From Paenibacillus alba (GTDB lineage: Bacteria > Bacillota > Bacilli > Paenibacillales > NBRC-103111): a stretch of 64,000 nt of DNA. Location: NCBI RefSeq assembly GCF_013204855.1, contig NZ_JABMKZ010000002.1:558001-622000 (forward strand). Reading direction: 5' to 3'. Below, one piece after another: positions 17,705 to 26,583 of the stretch (positions are counted from its first letter, which is position 1; each line of letters begins with the position of its first letter). Both the position numbers and the translations under genes were made by a program. The notes under the pieces were generated by a model, which was not told the origin of the DNA, made no database searches, and saw only the letters and a program-made list of their open reading frames with translations.

Positions 17705-19011
17705 CCGTTCATCGCCCTCCATCCTTTATAACCCAGCTTCATTAAATTAACGGTTCCGCCAGCCGCATTTTTGATGAGTTTTACGGCCATTTTTTGTTTA
17801 TCTGCTTTTGTAATCCCATCCACAAGAAACATGTTATAAGCCGCTTCATTCAGCGCCCTAGGCAATTTGTCGAATAACAGCTCCGGATCCTGATCCTTCA
17901 GGAATTGGTGCATTCCCTTGTATTTTTGCAAATCCTTATGAACAAAAGAAGACTTTATTTTATTATCATAAGCATGGAGAGAAGCACCGGAGAAATCCCC
18001 GCGTTCCTTGGCTTCCACAATGGCTTCACCTGCTAAGCGGCCCGAGGTCATGGCTAAATTGGTCCCTTCTCTATGCACGAAGTTGATCAATTGAGCCGCA
18101 TCCCCGCACACGCACCAGCCATCGCCGGATAATGGCGGAATCGAGTGAAAACCCCCTTCGGGGATCAAATGGCCGGAGTACTCTTTGGTTTCACCGCCCT
18201 GAATTAATTTCCGAATCATCGGATGCTGCTTAACAGCGTCTAAAACAGCGTAAGGCTTCACTTTTTTGTCCCGCAAATGATTAACCATCACACCAACGCC
18301 CAAGGAAATCGTTTCCTTGTTCGTATAGAGAAAACCCATGCCCGCCATACCGAGCGAAGTCTCGCCCATGAACTCAATTGTCACGCCTTCATCGCCCTCA
18401 AGGCCAAAGCGATCCTCGATTTTCTCCCGCGGCAGCGCAATCACTTCTTTGACTGCAAGAGACACTTCATCCGGCATCCATTCCTTATGAATGCCCATCG
18501 CTTTGCCCAGCAAGGAGTTGACGCCATCTGCAATGACAACAACGTCGGCGTAGAGATCGCCATCCTCCCGATCCGTGCGCACACCCACAACGCGATTGCC
18601 CTCCCGAATGACATCCAGCGCCACCGTTTCATAGATGGGAATAGCTCCGGCAGCCACGGCCTTCTCCGCAAACCACTGATCGAATTTCACACGCAAGCCT
18701 GTAAAACAGTTAAAAGGCTCCTTATACGCCTCGTTGCGATGGCCAAATGTGACCATAGACTCCTTGCCCATCATCCAAATCCGCTGCTCGACAATGTAGC
18801 GTTCCATCGGGAAGTTTTTCTCTTTCCAAAACTCGGGCACAAGCTCCTCGATTTGCTTGCGGTAAAGGACGCCGCCGAATATATTTTTGGCGCCGGGAAA
18901 CTCTCCCCTCTCCAGCAGAACAACAGATAAACCAGCTCTTGCCATCGTCAAAGCTGCCGCTGCACCGGCCGGTCCTCCTCCAACAACAATCGCATTGAAT
19001 TTCTCATTCAT
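17701..19011 (-). CDS. fixC: FixC, ETF-quinone oxidoreductase-type flavoprotein
   Basis: A 436-residue FAD-dependent dehydrogenase. The dinucleotide-binding motif VGGGPAGAAAALTMARAG lies at ~10-27, and FGGVLYRKQIEELVP follows at ~45. The second FAD motif is in VCGDAAQLINFVHREGTNLA (~300). With FixX it forms the membrane-associated module that receives one branch of the electrons split by the FixAB flavoprotein and delivers them to quinone. It overlaps both neighbours by 4 bp, so the operon is tightly coupled. No nitrogenase genes are in view. Confidence 0.92.
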   Translation of the reverse strand: MNEKFNAIVVGGGPAGAAAALTMARAGLSVVLLERGEFPGAKNIFGGVLYRKQIEELVPEFWKEKNFPMERYIVEQRIWMMGKESMVTFGHRNEAYKEPFNCFTGLRVKFDQWFAEKAVAAGAIPIYETVALDVIREGNRVVGVRTDREDGDLYADVVVIADGVNSLLGKAMGIHKEWMPDEVSLAVKEVIALPREKIEDRFGLEGDEGVTIEFMGETSLGMAGMGFLYTNKETISLGVGVMVNHLRDKKVKPYAVLDAVKQHPMIRKLIQGGETKEYSGHLIPEGGFHSIPPLSGDGWCVCGDAAQLINFVHREGTNLAMTSGRLAGEAIVEAKERGDFSGASLHAYDNKIKSSFVHKDLQKYKGMHQFLKDQDPELLFDKLPRALNEAAYNMFLVDGITKADKQKMAVKLIKNAAGGTVNLMKLGYKGWRAMNG

Positions 19012-20150
19012 TTGGCTTCACTCCTTTCAAGAGCTCCGCTTGCCGCACGGTTCGAATCATTGGCAGGTGTGGCACTATCGGCTTTGGTTAGCTGCACGCC
19101 AAACAACGTTCGGCGTTTCTTGATTTCCTCGGTAATCGCTGGCACAATTTTGAACATATCACCCACTATGCCATAATGAGCAAATTGAAAAATAGGCGCC
19201 TTCTCATCTTTGTTTATGGCCACAACTACATCGGCATGGCTCATGCCAACCGTATGCTGGACGGCCCCTGATATGCCGATTGCAAAATACAGCTTCGGCC
19301 TCACTGTCGCACCGGTTTGACCGACCTGGTGCTCGTGCCCGATCCAGCCTGCGTCGACCGCTGCGCGCGATGCGCCCACGACGCCGCCGAGCGCATCCGC
19401 CAGCTCGGCGAGCAGCCCGAAAGCATCGGGGCCGCCCAAACCGCGGCCGCCCGCCACGATAATCTCGGCATCCTCGAGATTTAGCTTGCCCGTTTCGCGC
19501 AGGAAGTCGAGCACCTGCGCGGCAATCTCTTCCTCGCGCATCGTCGCCTCGATGCGCACGATTTCACCCTCACGCGCGGCGTCCTTCGGCAGCGCCTGAA
19601 AGACCCCGGCCCGCGCTGTCGCCATTTGCGGCCGGTATTGCTTGCAGAGGATGGTAGCCATCATCTTCTCGGAAAAAGCCGGCCGGCTGGCCAGCAGCAG
19701 CCGTGACGGCGGCGGCTCCACGTCGAGCTGCGTCGTGTCGGCCGTCAAGCCCGTCGGCAGGTGCGTTGCGATCGCGCCTGCCAGGTCGCGCCCCGTTGCC
19801 GTCGCGCCGAACAGCACGATCTCCGGCTTCGCTTCCTCGATCAGCTTCAAGCACACCCGGCTGTACGGCCGGGTCCGATAGGTGCGAAGCTCTGGCGCTT
19901 CGCAGAGGAACACCCGGTCTGCGCCGTAATGCACGGCTTCCTCAGCGAGATGTGCGACATCCTCGCCGATTACGAGCGCCATAAGCGGCGCATCCAGCTT
20001 GGCTGCCAGCTTCTTGCCTTCGCCCAGAAGCTGCCAGGACACCTTTTTGGCGGCGCCATCGCGCTGCTCCACCACGATCAAAACTCCCCGATATGCGGAC
20101 CAATCGGGCATTGCCGCTTCCGACTGCTCCGATGCTTGTTCATTTGCCAT
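19008..20150 (-). CDS. fixB: Electron transfer flavoprotein alpha subunit (FixB/EtfA)
   Basis: A 380-residue ETF alpha subunit. The C-terminal FAD-binding domain shows GGRGLGGPDAFGLL (~230), VGASRAAVDAGWIGH (~256) and QVGQTGATVRP, plus GISGAVQHTVGM (~298) and VVAINKDEKAPIF. An extra Ser/Ala-rich tail of about 25 residues follows the family's usual end. Two unrelated base compositions are visible: about 19290-20000 is very GC-rich, while both ends match the surrounding ~50% GC. It pairs with FixA to make the bifurcating ETF. Confidence 0.92.
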   Translation of the reverse strand: MANEQASEQSEAAMPDWSAYRGVLIVVEQRDGAAKKVSWQLLGEGKKLAAKLDAPLMALVIGEDVAHLAEEAVHYGADRVFLCEAPELRTYRTRPYSRVCLKLIEEAKPEIVLFGATATGRDLAGAIATHLPTGLTADTTQLDVEPPPSRLLLASRPAFSEKMMATILCKQYRPQMATARAGVFQALPKDAAREGEIVRIEATMREEEIAAQVLDFLRETGKLNLEDAEIIVAGGRGLGGPDAFGLLAELADALGGVVGASRAAVDAGWIGHEHQVGQTGATVRPKLYFAIGISGAVQHTVGMSHADVVVAINKDEKAPIFQFAHYGIVGDMFKIVPAITEEIKKRRTLFGVQLTKADSATPANDSNRAASGALERSEAK

Positions 20151-20192
20151 CGCAATTCCTCCATTCTATCCATTCACCTTGTTAACTCAGTG

Positions 20193-21029
20193 TTAAGAAG
20201 ACCAATCCAGCAAAGTTTGAATCTCCTTCGTCCATAGCTGATCCGCCAACAGCGCAGCTGTCTCCTCCGGGGTGTCAGATGCCAGCATCTGGGTTTTCAC
20301 CGCCTTGATTTCCGGTACCCATGTTTTGGCAACAATGGTCGGCGAGCCTTTTAAACCAATTTTGGCGCGCTCGAGATCAGGGAAATCCGCTGTTGTCCAC
20401 ACGGTAGGCTTATACCTCGCGGCACGCACCATGCCTGGCAGCGAAGCTCGCCTAACTTTATTCAGCTCCTTTAGCGCAGTGATGAGCACCGGCATGCTTG
20501 TCTCCACCACTTCGATCCCATCCTCCAGAAGCCGGTGAACGCGCACCTTGCGATTCTCTTCATCCACATTGACGACTTTGTTCACATACGTTAACTGTTC
20601 CAAATCCAACCGACAAGCAACACCCGGACCAACTTGCCCCGTATCTCCATCCAAAGTCTGCTTACCGCAGAACACGATATCGACAGGCCCCCAAGTTTCG
20701 GCTATTTTCTGGATCGTGCGTGCAACCACATACGATGTAGCTAACGTATCCGCACCGGCAAAACCACGATCTGTTACCAAAACAGCCTCATCCGCTCCAA
20801 GAGAAATGCATTCTTTCAAGCCCTTCTCCGCTGGCGGCGGTCCCATCGTGACAACGGTGATCCTTGCTCCTTGTTCATCCTTAATACGCAGCGCTTCTTC
20901 CAGCCCATGCATATCATAGAAGTTCACAATGCTGGGAACGCCCTGCCGGATTAACGTGTTGTTCTTCGGATCAATCCGAATTTCTCTCGAATCAGGTACC
21001 TGCTTAATACACACAACGATATGCAGCAT
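20193..21029 (-). CDS. fixA: Electron transfer flavoprotein beta subunit (FixA/EtfB)
   Basis: A 278-residue ETF beta subunit. CIKQVPDSREIRID opens the protein, TVVTMGPPPAEKGLKE lies near residue 60, and GKQTLDGDTGQVGP near residue 123 matches the nucleotide site typical of FixA-type bifurcating ETFs. It is the first gene of fixABCX; GGAGGG lies 8 bases upstream of ATG 21029. A cre-like sequence about 95 bp upstream suggests carbon catabolite control. Confidence 0.92.
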   Translation of the reverse strand: MLHIVVCIKQVPDSREIRIDPKNNTLIRQGVPSIVNFYDMHGLEEALRIKDEQGARITVVTMGPPPAEKGLKECISLGADEAVLVTDRGFAGADTLATSYVVARTIQKIAETWGPVDIVFCGKQTLDGDTGQVGPGVACRLDLEQLTYVNKVVNVDEENRKVRVHRLLEDGIEVVETSMPVLITALKELNKVRRASLPGMVRAARYKPTVWTTADFPDLERAKIGLKGSPTIVAKTWVPEIKAVKTQMLASDTPEETAALLADQLWTKEIQTLLDWSS

Positions 21030-21122
21030 CTCTGCACCCTCCTGTCTGTAATGAAGACTTTGTTACAATAAGCGACTTCATGCTTGTCATCATTGTGAAT
21101 TTTGTCACTTAAATGGCGAAGC

Positions 21123-21137
21123 AGAAAGCGCTCTCAA
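21123..21137. promoter_or_regulatory. cre-like site upstream of fixABCX
   Basis: The minus strand reads TTGAGAGCGCTTTCT, which fits the CcpA consensus WTGNAANCGNWNNCW with one mismatch. It lies about 95 bp upstream of the fixA start. Placement relative to the promoter is unknown. Confidence 0.4.
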
Positions 21138-21316
21138 ATTTTGTTTTAAGAGAATAACCTACAACAATATATGCGAATTGTTTCCTAACATGACAACAAC
21201 TTTATGGTCATGGGGGCTCATACAGTAATCGAAGTAGCATCTGTCTTCGCAGACTTAACGGACTTCGTCCAACTACACACCTATCAGCCGCGAGGTATTC
21301 CGCGTGGGAGATGCAG

Positions 21317-21577
21317 CCTCCTTTCGCCCAGTTACAGCCCACCCCGAGGGCTGAGACTGCCTTTTCGGCAGGCTCAGTCAACGTTAGCTGCTTTCCACCT
21401 CCTGAGACTGCTTTTTTGGCAGGCTCAGCTGACTTCCGCCCAGATGCAGCCCCCTTTGAGGCTTGAGCCTGCCTTTTTGGCAGGCTCAGACAGAGTTTGC
21501 TGCTTTCCCCATCCTGAGACTGCTATTTTGGCAGGCTCAGCCTCCTTCCACCCAGTTGCAGCCCACTCCGAGGGCTG
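21317..21577 (+). repeat. Quad-hairpin element, family 2 (tandem 112-bp unit)
   Basis: Four hairpins start at 21351, 21402, 21463 and 21514, with spacings 51/61/51. Arms are CTGAGACTGCC and GGCAGGCTCAG around a T-rich loop; three of four carry a conserved A:G mismatch. The element is a direct tandem: CCCAG-containing segments at 21317, 21429 and 21541 repeat with an exact 112-bp period. It ends in a run of 10 C then 6 T. It fills the gap between the fixA 5' region and the GNAT terminator (21030-21662). Protein-like reading frames across it are chance. Confidence 0.88.
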
Positions 21578-21612
21578 CCCCCCCCCCTTTTTTAACATCA
21601 AAATCTCCACAA

Positions 21613-21645
21613 AAAAAAGACCGGAGGCTACGCTCCGATCTTTAA
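21613..21645 (-). terminator. Terminator of GNAT gene
   Basis: On the minus strand AAAGATCGGAG pairs with CTCCGGTCTTT around CGTAGC, followed by a T-run of eight. It lies 18 bp beyond the GNAT stop. Confidence 0.85.
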
Positions 21646-21662
21646 GTATCCACTCACTACCA

Positions 21663-22100
21663 CTATTCCTCGTCTATATCCCCATCAACCTCATAGGTAC
21701 ACATAAACCGCTCCACTCCTGGATATTTCTCACCCAAGCTGCGAATGACGAAACCGATATTGCGATAAAATTGGACGGTTTCTTCATCCGTCTCTGCCAC
21801 GATTCTCAGCGGGTGCATGTCTTCAATAATTTCGAGGATAATCCCTCTTCCAAATCCAACGCCTCGACTCTCAGGCTCAACAGCCAAATGAGTAATGGTC
21901 ATCTCTTGATCGTCGTTGATTCGAAACCCAATGATTCCAACCAAAATACCTTCGGATTCATAACCATAGAGCCAAAGGTTCAAATCCTCCTTATATTGCT
22001 GAATTGTTTGTTCCAAGCGATCCGGATCTGGAAACACGCTATAGCTCAACAGCTCTTGTATGCCGTCTTCTTGAATTCTGGATTTCACATCTACTAACAT
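21663..22100 (-). CDS. GNAT family N-acetyltransferase
   Basis: A 145-residue acetyltransferase. The acetyl-CoA binding motif A appears as ITHLAVEPESRGVGFGRGII (~69-88), where R/Q-x-x-G-x-G/A is RGVGFG. Strand beta-4 ends in GIIGFRI, and the C-terminal VQFYRNIGF is typical. The acceptor substrate is unknown; the acidic tail (GDIDEE) is not part of the fold. It follows the HAD hydrolase gene by 33 bp on the same strand, so the two may be cotranscribed. Confidence 0.87.
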   Translation of the reverse strand: MLVDVKSRIQEDGIQELLSYSVFPDPDRLEQTIQQYKEDLNLWLYGYESEGILVGIIGFRINDDQEMTITHLAVEPESRGVGFGRGIILEIIEDMHPLRIVAETDEETVQFYRNIGFVIRSLGEKYPGVERFMCTYEVDGDIDEE

Positions 22101-22133
22101 GTAGGATCACTACTTTCTCTTTATCTTTTTAAT

Positions 22134-22784
22134 CTATACATAATCTAACAGACTCAGCAGCTTGTCAATGTGAGCGAAAGGTTGTACGCCTTTTTCCTCC
22201 ATTGCATACGTCGTTTGACCATAGCTGATGAAAGGAATATATGCGTCCATAGAAGCCTGACCATCTATCCAAGAATCGCCAACTGACAGCCAACTCTTCG
22301 CTGGGACTTCAGGAAAGTACCTCATGGCAACCAAATAACCTGATGGGGCAGGCTTCATTGCATCCATCTGCTCTCTGCCGACAATAAGATCAAAATAATT
22401 CTTAATGCCTGTTATTTCTAAGGCTTGCAGCGCTGCTGCCTCGGAATTATTCGTCACAATGACAAGTTTGAAATGACCTTTCAGCACATCCAGCAGCTCC
22501 AATGCCTCTGGCTCCAAACCTGCCCCTTCCATCCCGCGAAGTTCATGTTTTTGTGCAATTTGCAGTGCAGCTTCGATCAGATTAGGAGGCGCCCCCTCTT
22601 TTTGAGCATAGGCTAATAGTGTTGAAGTCGTGTGATTTTCCATTGAAAATGAGGCTCCTAAATAACCTTGCTGCATGAGCAGTTCGGCAACTTCCTCTTT
22701 CATAGCTTTGAACTGAATATGCGATTGAAGCAAGGTATTGTCCATATCAAAAATGATTCCTTGTATACCCTTGACTTTACTCAT
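22134..22784 (-). CDS. HAD superfamily hydrolase (phosphatase-like)
   Basis: A 216-residue haloacid-dehalogenase-fold protein with an alpha-helical cap. Motif I is IIFDMDNTLL (nucleophile and acid/base Asp), motif II is VIVTNNSEA (~110), the motif III Lys is in MKPAPSGYL (~143), and motif IV is LSVGDSWIDGQAS (~165). It is a small-molecule phosphatase similar to phosphoglycolate phosphatases; the substrate is not defined. ATG 22784 with AAAGGAG 5 bases upstream is preferred over a GTG at 22790. Confidence 0.87.
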   Translation of the reverse strand: MSKVKGIQGIIFDMDNTLLQSHIQFKAMKEEVAELLMQQGYLGASFSMENHTTSTLLAYAQKEGAPPNLIEAALQIAQKHELRGMEGAGLEPEALELLDVLKGHFKLVIVTNNSEAAALQALEITGIKNYFDLIVGREQMDAMKPAPSGYLVAMRYFPEVPAKSWLSVGDSWIDGQASMDAYIPFISYGQTTYAMEEKGVQPFAHIDKLLSLLDYV

Positions 22785-23001
22785 TTGCACTCCTTTTTAA
22801 ACTATGTGAAGTCTTAGTGTATTTCGACAAGGAAAGACATAAAGCTACATTTACCGCTATATACAGGTGACTTTACCGACCTCTATAATATAAAAAATAC
22901 GTGCTGATTTTTATTTTTTTTAATTTCCAAATCAGCTTACAGCTTAGATAATCAAGTGTCAATAGAGAGAGATAGCCCCGATAGAATGTGAGGATATGGA
23001 C

Positions 23002-24126
23002 ATGCACGATATGAGTATTGAAACTTATTTTATTGCCTTAATCTTTCTCGCTTTTGTCCTAATCCTGATAACCTCCCTCATAAGTTTAAACCTGACGCGA
23101 AAGATTGCCGCAACAACCGCCTGGCAGCAGAAGTTATGGATTGCTTGCAGTGCATTATCATTAGGAGTCGGTATCTGGTCCATGCATTTTATCGCTTTCT
23201 TGGCTCATCCTTTATCACTGAGTATTACTTATGATGTACAAGCCGTCGTTACTTCTTTAGCTATCGCTATCGTAGGTGCGCTCGTCGGTTTTTTTGTTAT
23301 GTATCGTTCAAAGCTGGAAATTCCTAGGTTATTCTTTGGTGGAACTTTTATGGGTTTCTGCTTTGCCAGTATGCATTACATTGGATTAGGCGCTGTCACA
23401 AACGTTGTCATTCATTTCAAACTTGTTCCTTTTGTGATCTCCATTGTCATCTCCGTAGGCGCAAGTATGTTAGCCTTATATTTGTCTTATTTACAGAGTC
23501 CAAAAATTATCATGAACGGATTGCTCATGAGCCTGATGTTTATCTGCATGCATTTCGTCGGAATTCTCGCAGCGGATATCCATTTTCCAGCCAAAAATAT
23601 CAACTTCCCAGCAGACTCGGTGAGTATGGATAATTTCCTCTTAGCCATGTTTGTTGCTTTTGGCACGGTAATCCTATTATTCATCAACTTAAGCAGTTCG
23701 TTGAAAACAGATCAAAAACTGCAAAATCAATTCACGCTCCGAGCATCTATCCTTTCGTCTAGTCTGGACTGCATTATGATGTTTAACAGCCGAGGTTGGA
23801 TCATTGAATTCAATCCGGCCGCAGAGGCTACATTTGGGTACTCACGGAAATATGCACTTAGTCTAACCTTGCTGGATTTTCTATTTCCCTTTGATCAAAG
23901 TGGACAAGCCGCCGCTTCCTTATTCGGTCAACTCGTCCGACAGGATGATGCCATTATGGGCAAAAGGCTTGAAATGCTAGCCTACCGTGCCGATCGCAGC
24001 GAATTTCCGGTGGAGATCACGATTACAGGATTCCACCACGAAGGAAAGCCAATTTTCACCGCTTTTCTCAGAGATTTATCCAAAACCAAAACATTGCAAT
24101 GGCCCTCAGAACAAATCGTTTCATAA
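23002..24126 (+). CDS. MHYT-domain membrane sensor with C-terminal PAS domain
   Basis: A 374-residue protein. Three MHYT repeats lie in seven transmembrane helices: SMHFI (~59), SMHYIG (~122) and CMHFVG (~181). MHYT domains are proposed sensors of O2, CO or NO through bound copper. A PAS domain follows (~250-365: DCIMMFNSRGWIIEFNPAAE and FGYSRKYAL), after which the protein stops. No GGDEF, EAL or kinase output domain follows, and none is encoded downstream on this strand. ATG 23002 fits the ribosome binding site (GTGAGGAT, 8 bases) better than ATG 22996. Confidence 0.87.
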   Translation: MHDMSIETYFIALIFLAFVLILITSLISLNLTRKIAATTAWQQKLWIACSALSLGVGIWSMHFIAFLAHPLSLSITYDVQAVVTSLAIAIVGALVGFFVMYRSKLEIPRLFFGGTFMGFCFASMHYIGLGAVTNVVIHFKLVPFVISIVISVGASMLALYLSYLQSPKIIMNGLLMSLMFICMHFVGILAADIHFPAKNINFPADSVSMDNFLLAMFVAFGTVILLFINLSSSLKTDQKLQNQFTLRASILSSSLDCIMMFNSRGWIIEFNPAAEATFGYSRKYALSLTLLDFLFPFDQSGQAAASLFGQLVRQDDAIMGKRLEMLAYRADRSEFPVEITITGFHHEGKPIFTAFLRDLSKTKTLQWPSEQIVS

Positions 24127-24128
24127 AG

Positions 24129-24166
24129 AAAAAGCCAGAACGCGATATTGTCGCTTCTGGCTTTTA
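24129..24166. terminator. Bidirectional terminator between MHYT and MFS genes
   Basis: AAAAAGCCAGAA-GCGA pairs with TCGCTTCTGGCTTTT around TATTG, with A and T flanks on both sides. It serves the convergent MHYT (plus) and MFS (minus) genes. Confidence 0.85.
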
Positions 24167-24200
24167 GCTTTTTAAAAGAGAAAGCTCCTCCTACCATTTC

Positions 24201-25520
24201 TTAAGCCGTCTGCTTCGAGGTTGATCGAATGGCGAACGGGATGGCAAGCGAGAGGACACTCACGATGAGTCCGAAGACGAACATTCCATGAAAGCCCGTG
24301 TAAAAAGCGCTTGATTTGGTCAAAATTGCTCCCATGATCGTAACGCTGACCGCTGTTCCGATATTCCGGGCAAATAGCTGAAGCGAGGTTGAAATGCCTT
24401 TTTGATTGGCCTCAACTAGCTGCTGAGCACCGATCGTGGACACGGTGAAGATTAATCCGAAGGCAAGCCCCAGAAGCGTTAAAGCACCAAAAGAATACCA
24501 GAATGAGGTGCTTTCTCGTAAAAAGAACAGCATTACAGCGGTCACAACGAGCAATAAGTTGCCTGCAATCAGCAGTGGCTTGTAGCCGTAGCGCAGCACC
24601 CATTTCCCTGAAGGAACAGCTACAACCATCCATCCGATGGAAGTTCCCAAAAGTGCAATTCCGCTAATAAAGAGCGAATGGCCTTGATTTTGCAAGAAAA
24701 GAGGCAGAAAACTGGAAGTTCCGAACAAAGCCGCACAGCTGATAAAAGAACCGGCGATCATGATCGCAACAGGACGATTGCGCATAATATTTAATGGAAC
24801 AATCGGAGCGGTGTGTCTTTTTTCATAAAAAATAAAGGCAATAATCAGCAATGCCCCTACTATGCCGAATAGGGCGTTGTACCGATCTACAGTCGTCGTC
24901 AGCAAAAGAAGCGAAATTCCTCCTGCGAACAAGATTGCGCCGCCATAATCGACCACCGATTTTTTCGGTTGATACACTTCTTTATAAGGCTGCAGAGCAA
25001 TTAGCGATACGATACATATTGGAATATTCACGAAGAAAATCCAGCGCCAGCTCAGATAGGTCACGAAAAATGTGCCTAATAATGGTGCCAGGACCGCTGA
25101 CAGCCCCCACATGGCCGTAAAAAAAGCCTGAACTTTGCCCCTTTGCTCGACTGGATAAATATCGCCGGCAATAATGGATGGAAACGGCATCATAACCCCT
25201 GCCCCGATCCCTTGAACAGCCCTGAAAATGATCAATTGAAGCATGCTCTGAGATAGACCGCATAGAATTGAGCCTCCCAGGAACAGAAGGATCCCTGCGG
25301 CATAAATCCTTTTCCGCCCAAACAAATCCGACAATCGGCCAGCTAATGGAGCCAATACGGTAGATAAGACCATATATGAGGTAAATGCCCATGCATACAG
25401 GTCATTACCACCAATTTCTTTCACAATAATCGGCATCGTCGTATTGGCAATTGTAGTATCCATCGATGCTACAAGCATTGCCAGAACAATACTGACCATC
25501 ACCGTTGTTCGATTACTCAT
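24201..25520 (-). CDS. MFS transporter, DHA2-type multidrug exporter
   Basis: A 439-residue transporter with 12-14 hydrophobic segments. VASMDTTIANTTMPII in helix 1 is the typical D-x-T motif of DHA2 exporters, GRLSDLFGRKRIY is motif A, and QGIGAGVMMPFPSIIAGDIY is motif C-like. The likely role is proton-driven export of drugs or metabolites. It diverges from the TauE-family gene across a 199-bp gap. No regulator gene adjoins it. Confidence 0.88.
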   Translation of the reverse strand: MSNRTTVMVSIVLAMLVASMDTTIANTTMPIIVKEIGGNDLYAWAFTSYMVLSTVLAPLAGRLSDLFGRKRIYAAGILLFLGGSILCGLSQSMLQLIIFRAVQGIGAGVMMPFPSIIAGDIYPVEQRGKVQAFFTAMWGLSAVLAPLLGTFFVTYLSWRWIFFVNIPICIVSLIALQPYKEVYQPKKSVVDYGGAILFAGGISLLLLTTTVDRYNALFGIVGALLIIAFIFYEKRHTAPIVPLNIMRNRPVAIMIAGSFISCAALFGTSSFLPLFLQNQGHSLFISGIALLGTSIGWMVVAVPSGKWVLRYGYKPLLIAGNLLLVVTAVMLFFLRESTSFWYSFGALTLLGLAFGLIFTVSTIGAQQLVEANQKGISTSLQLFARNIGTAVSVTIMGAILTKSSAFYTGFHGMFVFGLIVSVLSLAIPFAIRSTSKQTA

Positions 25521-25719
25521 AGTTGCTCCTCTCTACTTGCATTTTTAGTCACGTTCCCATATTGTACCTGATTCCCTCTTTGATGAACAGAAACTTTATG
25601 AGGAGAGAAAATAATCCTTTTTAGCATCTACTTGAAAATTTTTCTTTACATAATGCTTTTCTATATAATAAAATTAATCCAATTGATTTAGTGGGTAATC
25701 GGATTGGGGACATGACAAC

Positions 25720-26484
25720 ATGACTTTAAGTGTATTACTGATGGGGGTATTTGTTGGTTTTTTGGTTGGATTAACTGGCGTTGGCGGAGCCTCGCTGCTC
25801 ACTCCGATCCTCATTCTGATCGGTATTCATCCTTCTATCGCCGTTGGCACAGATCTGCTTTATAATTCCATAACGAAGCTTTTTGGAACCATCCAGCATT
25901 GGCGGCAGAAAACGATTGATTTTAAACTAGTCAAAATGTTGGCTATGGGCAGTATTCCGGGCGTTATTGTCGCAGTTCTCTTCCTGAAATTATTCGATTC
26001 GTTTTTTGACAACCAAGAACTCATGATCAAGCATGCACTTGGCTACGTTCTGATTCTGGTCGCCTTTGCTACCTTGTTCAAAGTATTCTTTGGACACAAG
26101 CTCAAAGAGAATCGCTGGCAGTTGAAGAGCCTGCAAGAAAAGCGCGGATTGACCATCACAATCGGAGCCGTGCTGGGCTTCATCGTTGGACTCACGTCCA
26201 TCGGTTCCGGCTCTTTGTACGCGATAGCAATGCTCTATTTTTTCCGCATGAATCCGGCCCAGCTTGTCGGGACTGATATTGCGCACGCATTTTTCCTTGC
26301 ATCTGCGGCAGGCATCCTGCATGCAAGCATGGGCAATGTGAATTACACGCTGGTACTCAATCTGCTTATTGGCTCCATTCCTGGAGTTCTCATCGGCAGC
26401 ATGCTGTCTACCAAAGCCCCGACGCATGTGCTGCGAATCATCATTGCAAGCTTGGTATTAATTAGCGGGATTAAATTAATTTGA
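25720..26484 (+). CDS. Sulfite exporter TauE/SafE family (TSUP) permease
   Basis: A 254-residue membrane protein with about seven helices arranged as two similar halves. The duplicated family motif is visible in VGLTGVGGASLLTPIL (~16-31) and VGLTSIGSGSLYAIAM (~156-171), and the VGTDLLYN/VGTDIAHA pair repeats after each. TSUP members move sulfonates, sulfite or small carboxylates. There is no sulfur gene nearby to decide the substrate. It is a single-gene unit, followed by a strong terminator. Confidence 0.9.
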   Translation: MTLSVLLMGVFVGFLVGLTGVGGASLLTPILILIGIHPSIAVGTDLLYNSITKLFGTIQHWRQKTIDFKLVKMLAMGSIPGVIVAVLFLKLFDSFFDNQELMIKHALGYVLILVAFATLFKVFFGHKLKENRWQLKSLQEKRGLTITIGAVLGFIVGLTSIGSGSLYAIAMLYFFRMNPAQLVGTDIAHAFFLASAAGILHASMGNVNYTLVLNLLIGSIPGVLIGSMLSTKAPTHVLRIIIASLVLISGIKLI

Positions 26485-26495
26485 GGCAAGAATAG

Positions 26496-26544
26496 GAAAA
26501 ACCTGTGGCGCTACTGGGTGAACCAGCGTGGTCACAGGTTTTTT
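26496..26544. terminator. Terminator between TauE and FetB-like genes
   Basis: AAAAACCTGTG...GCTACTGG pairs with CCAGCGTGGTCACAGGTTTTTT. A- and T-runs on both sides make it bidirectional for the convergent genes. Confidence 0.85.
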
Positions 26545-26583
26545 GTCTGTCGATTCCTGCCATTCCCTGGGAAATATATCGCT

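Noticed and set aside
19561-20237. Several open frames overlapping fixB in other frames
   Set aside because: Located exactly in the GC-rich patch, with Arg/Pro/Ala-rich low-complexity translations; fixB explains the region.
21204-22097. 297-codon open frame on the plus strand across the hairpin element and GNAT gene
   Set aside because: It reads through the repeat cassette and the antisense of a clear acetyltransferase gene, with no family similarity.
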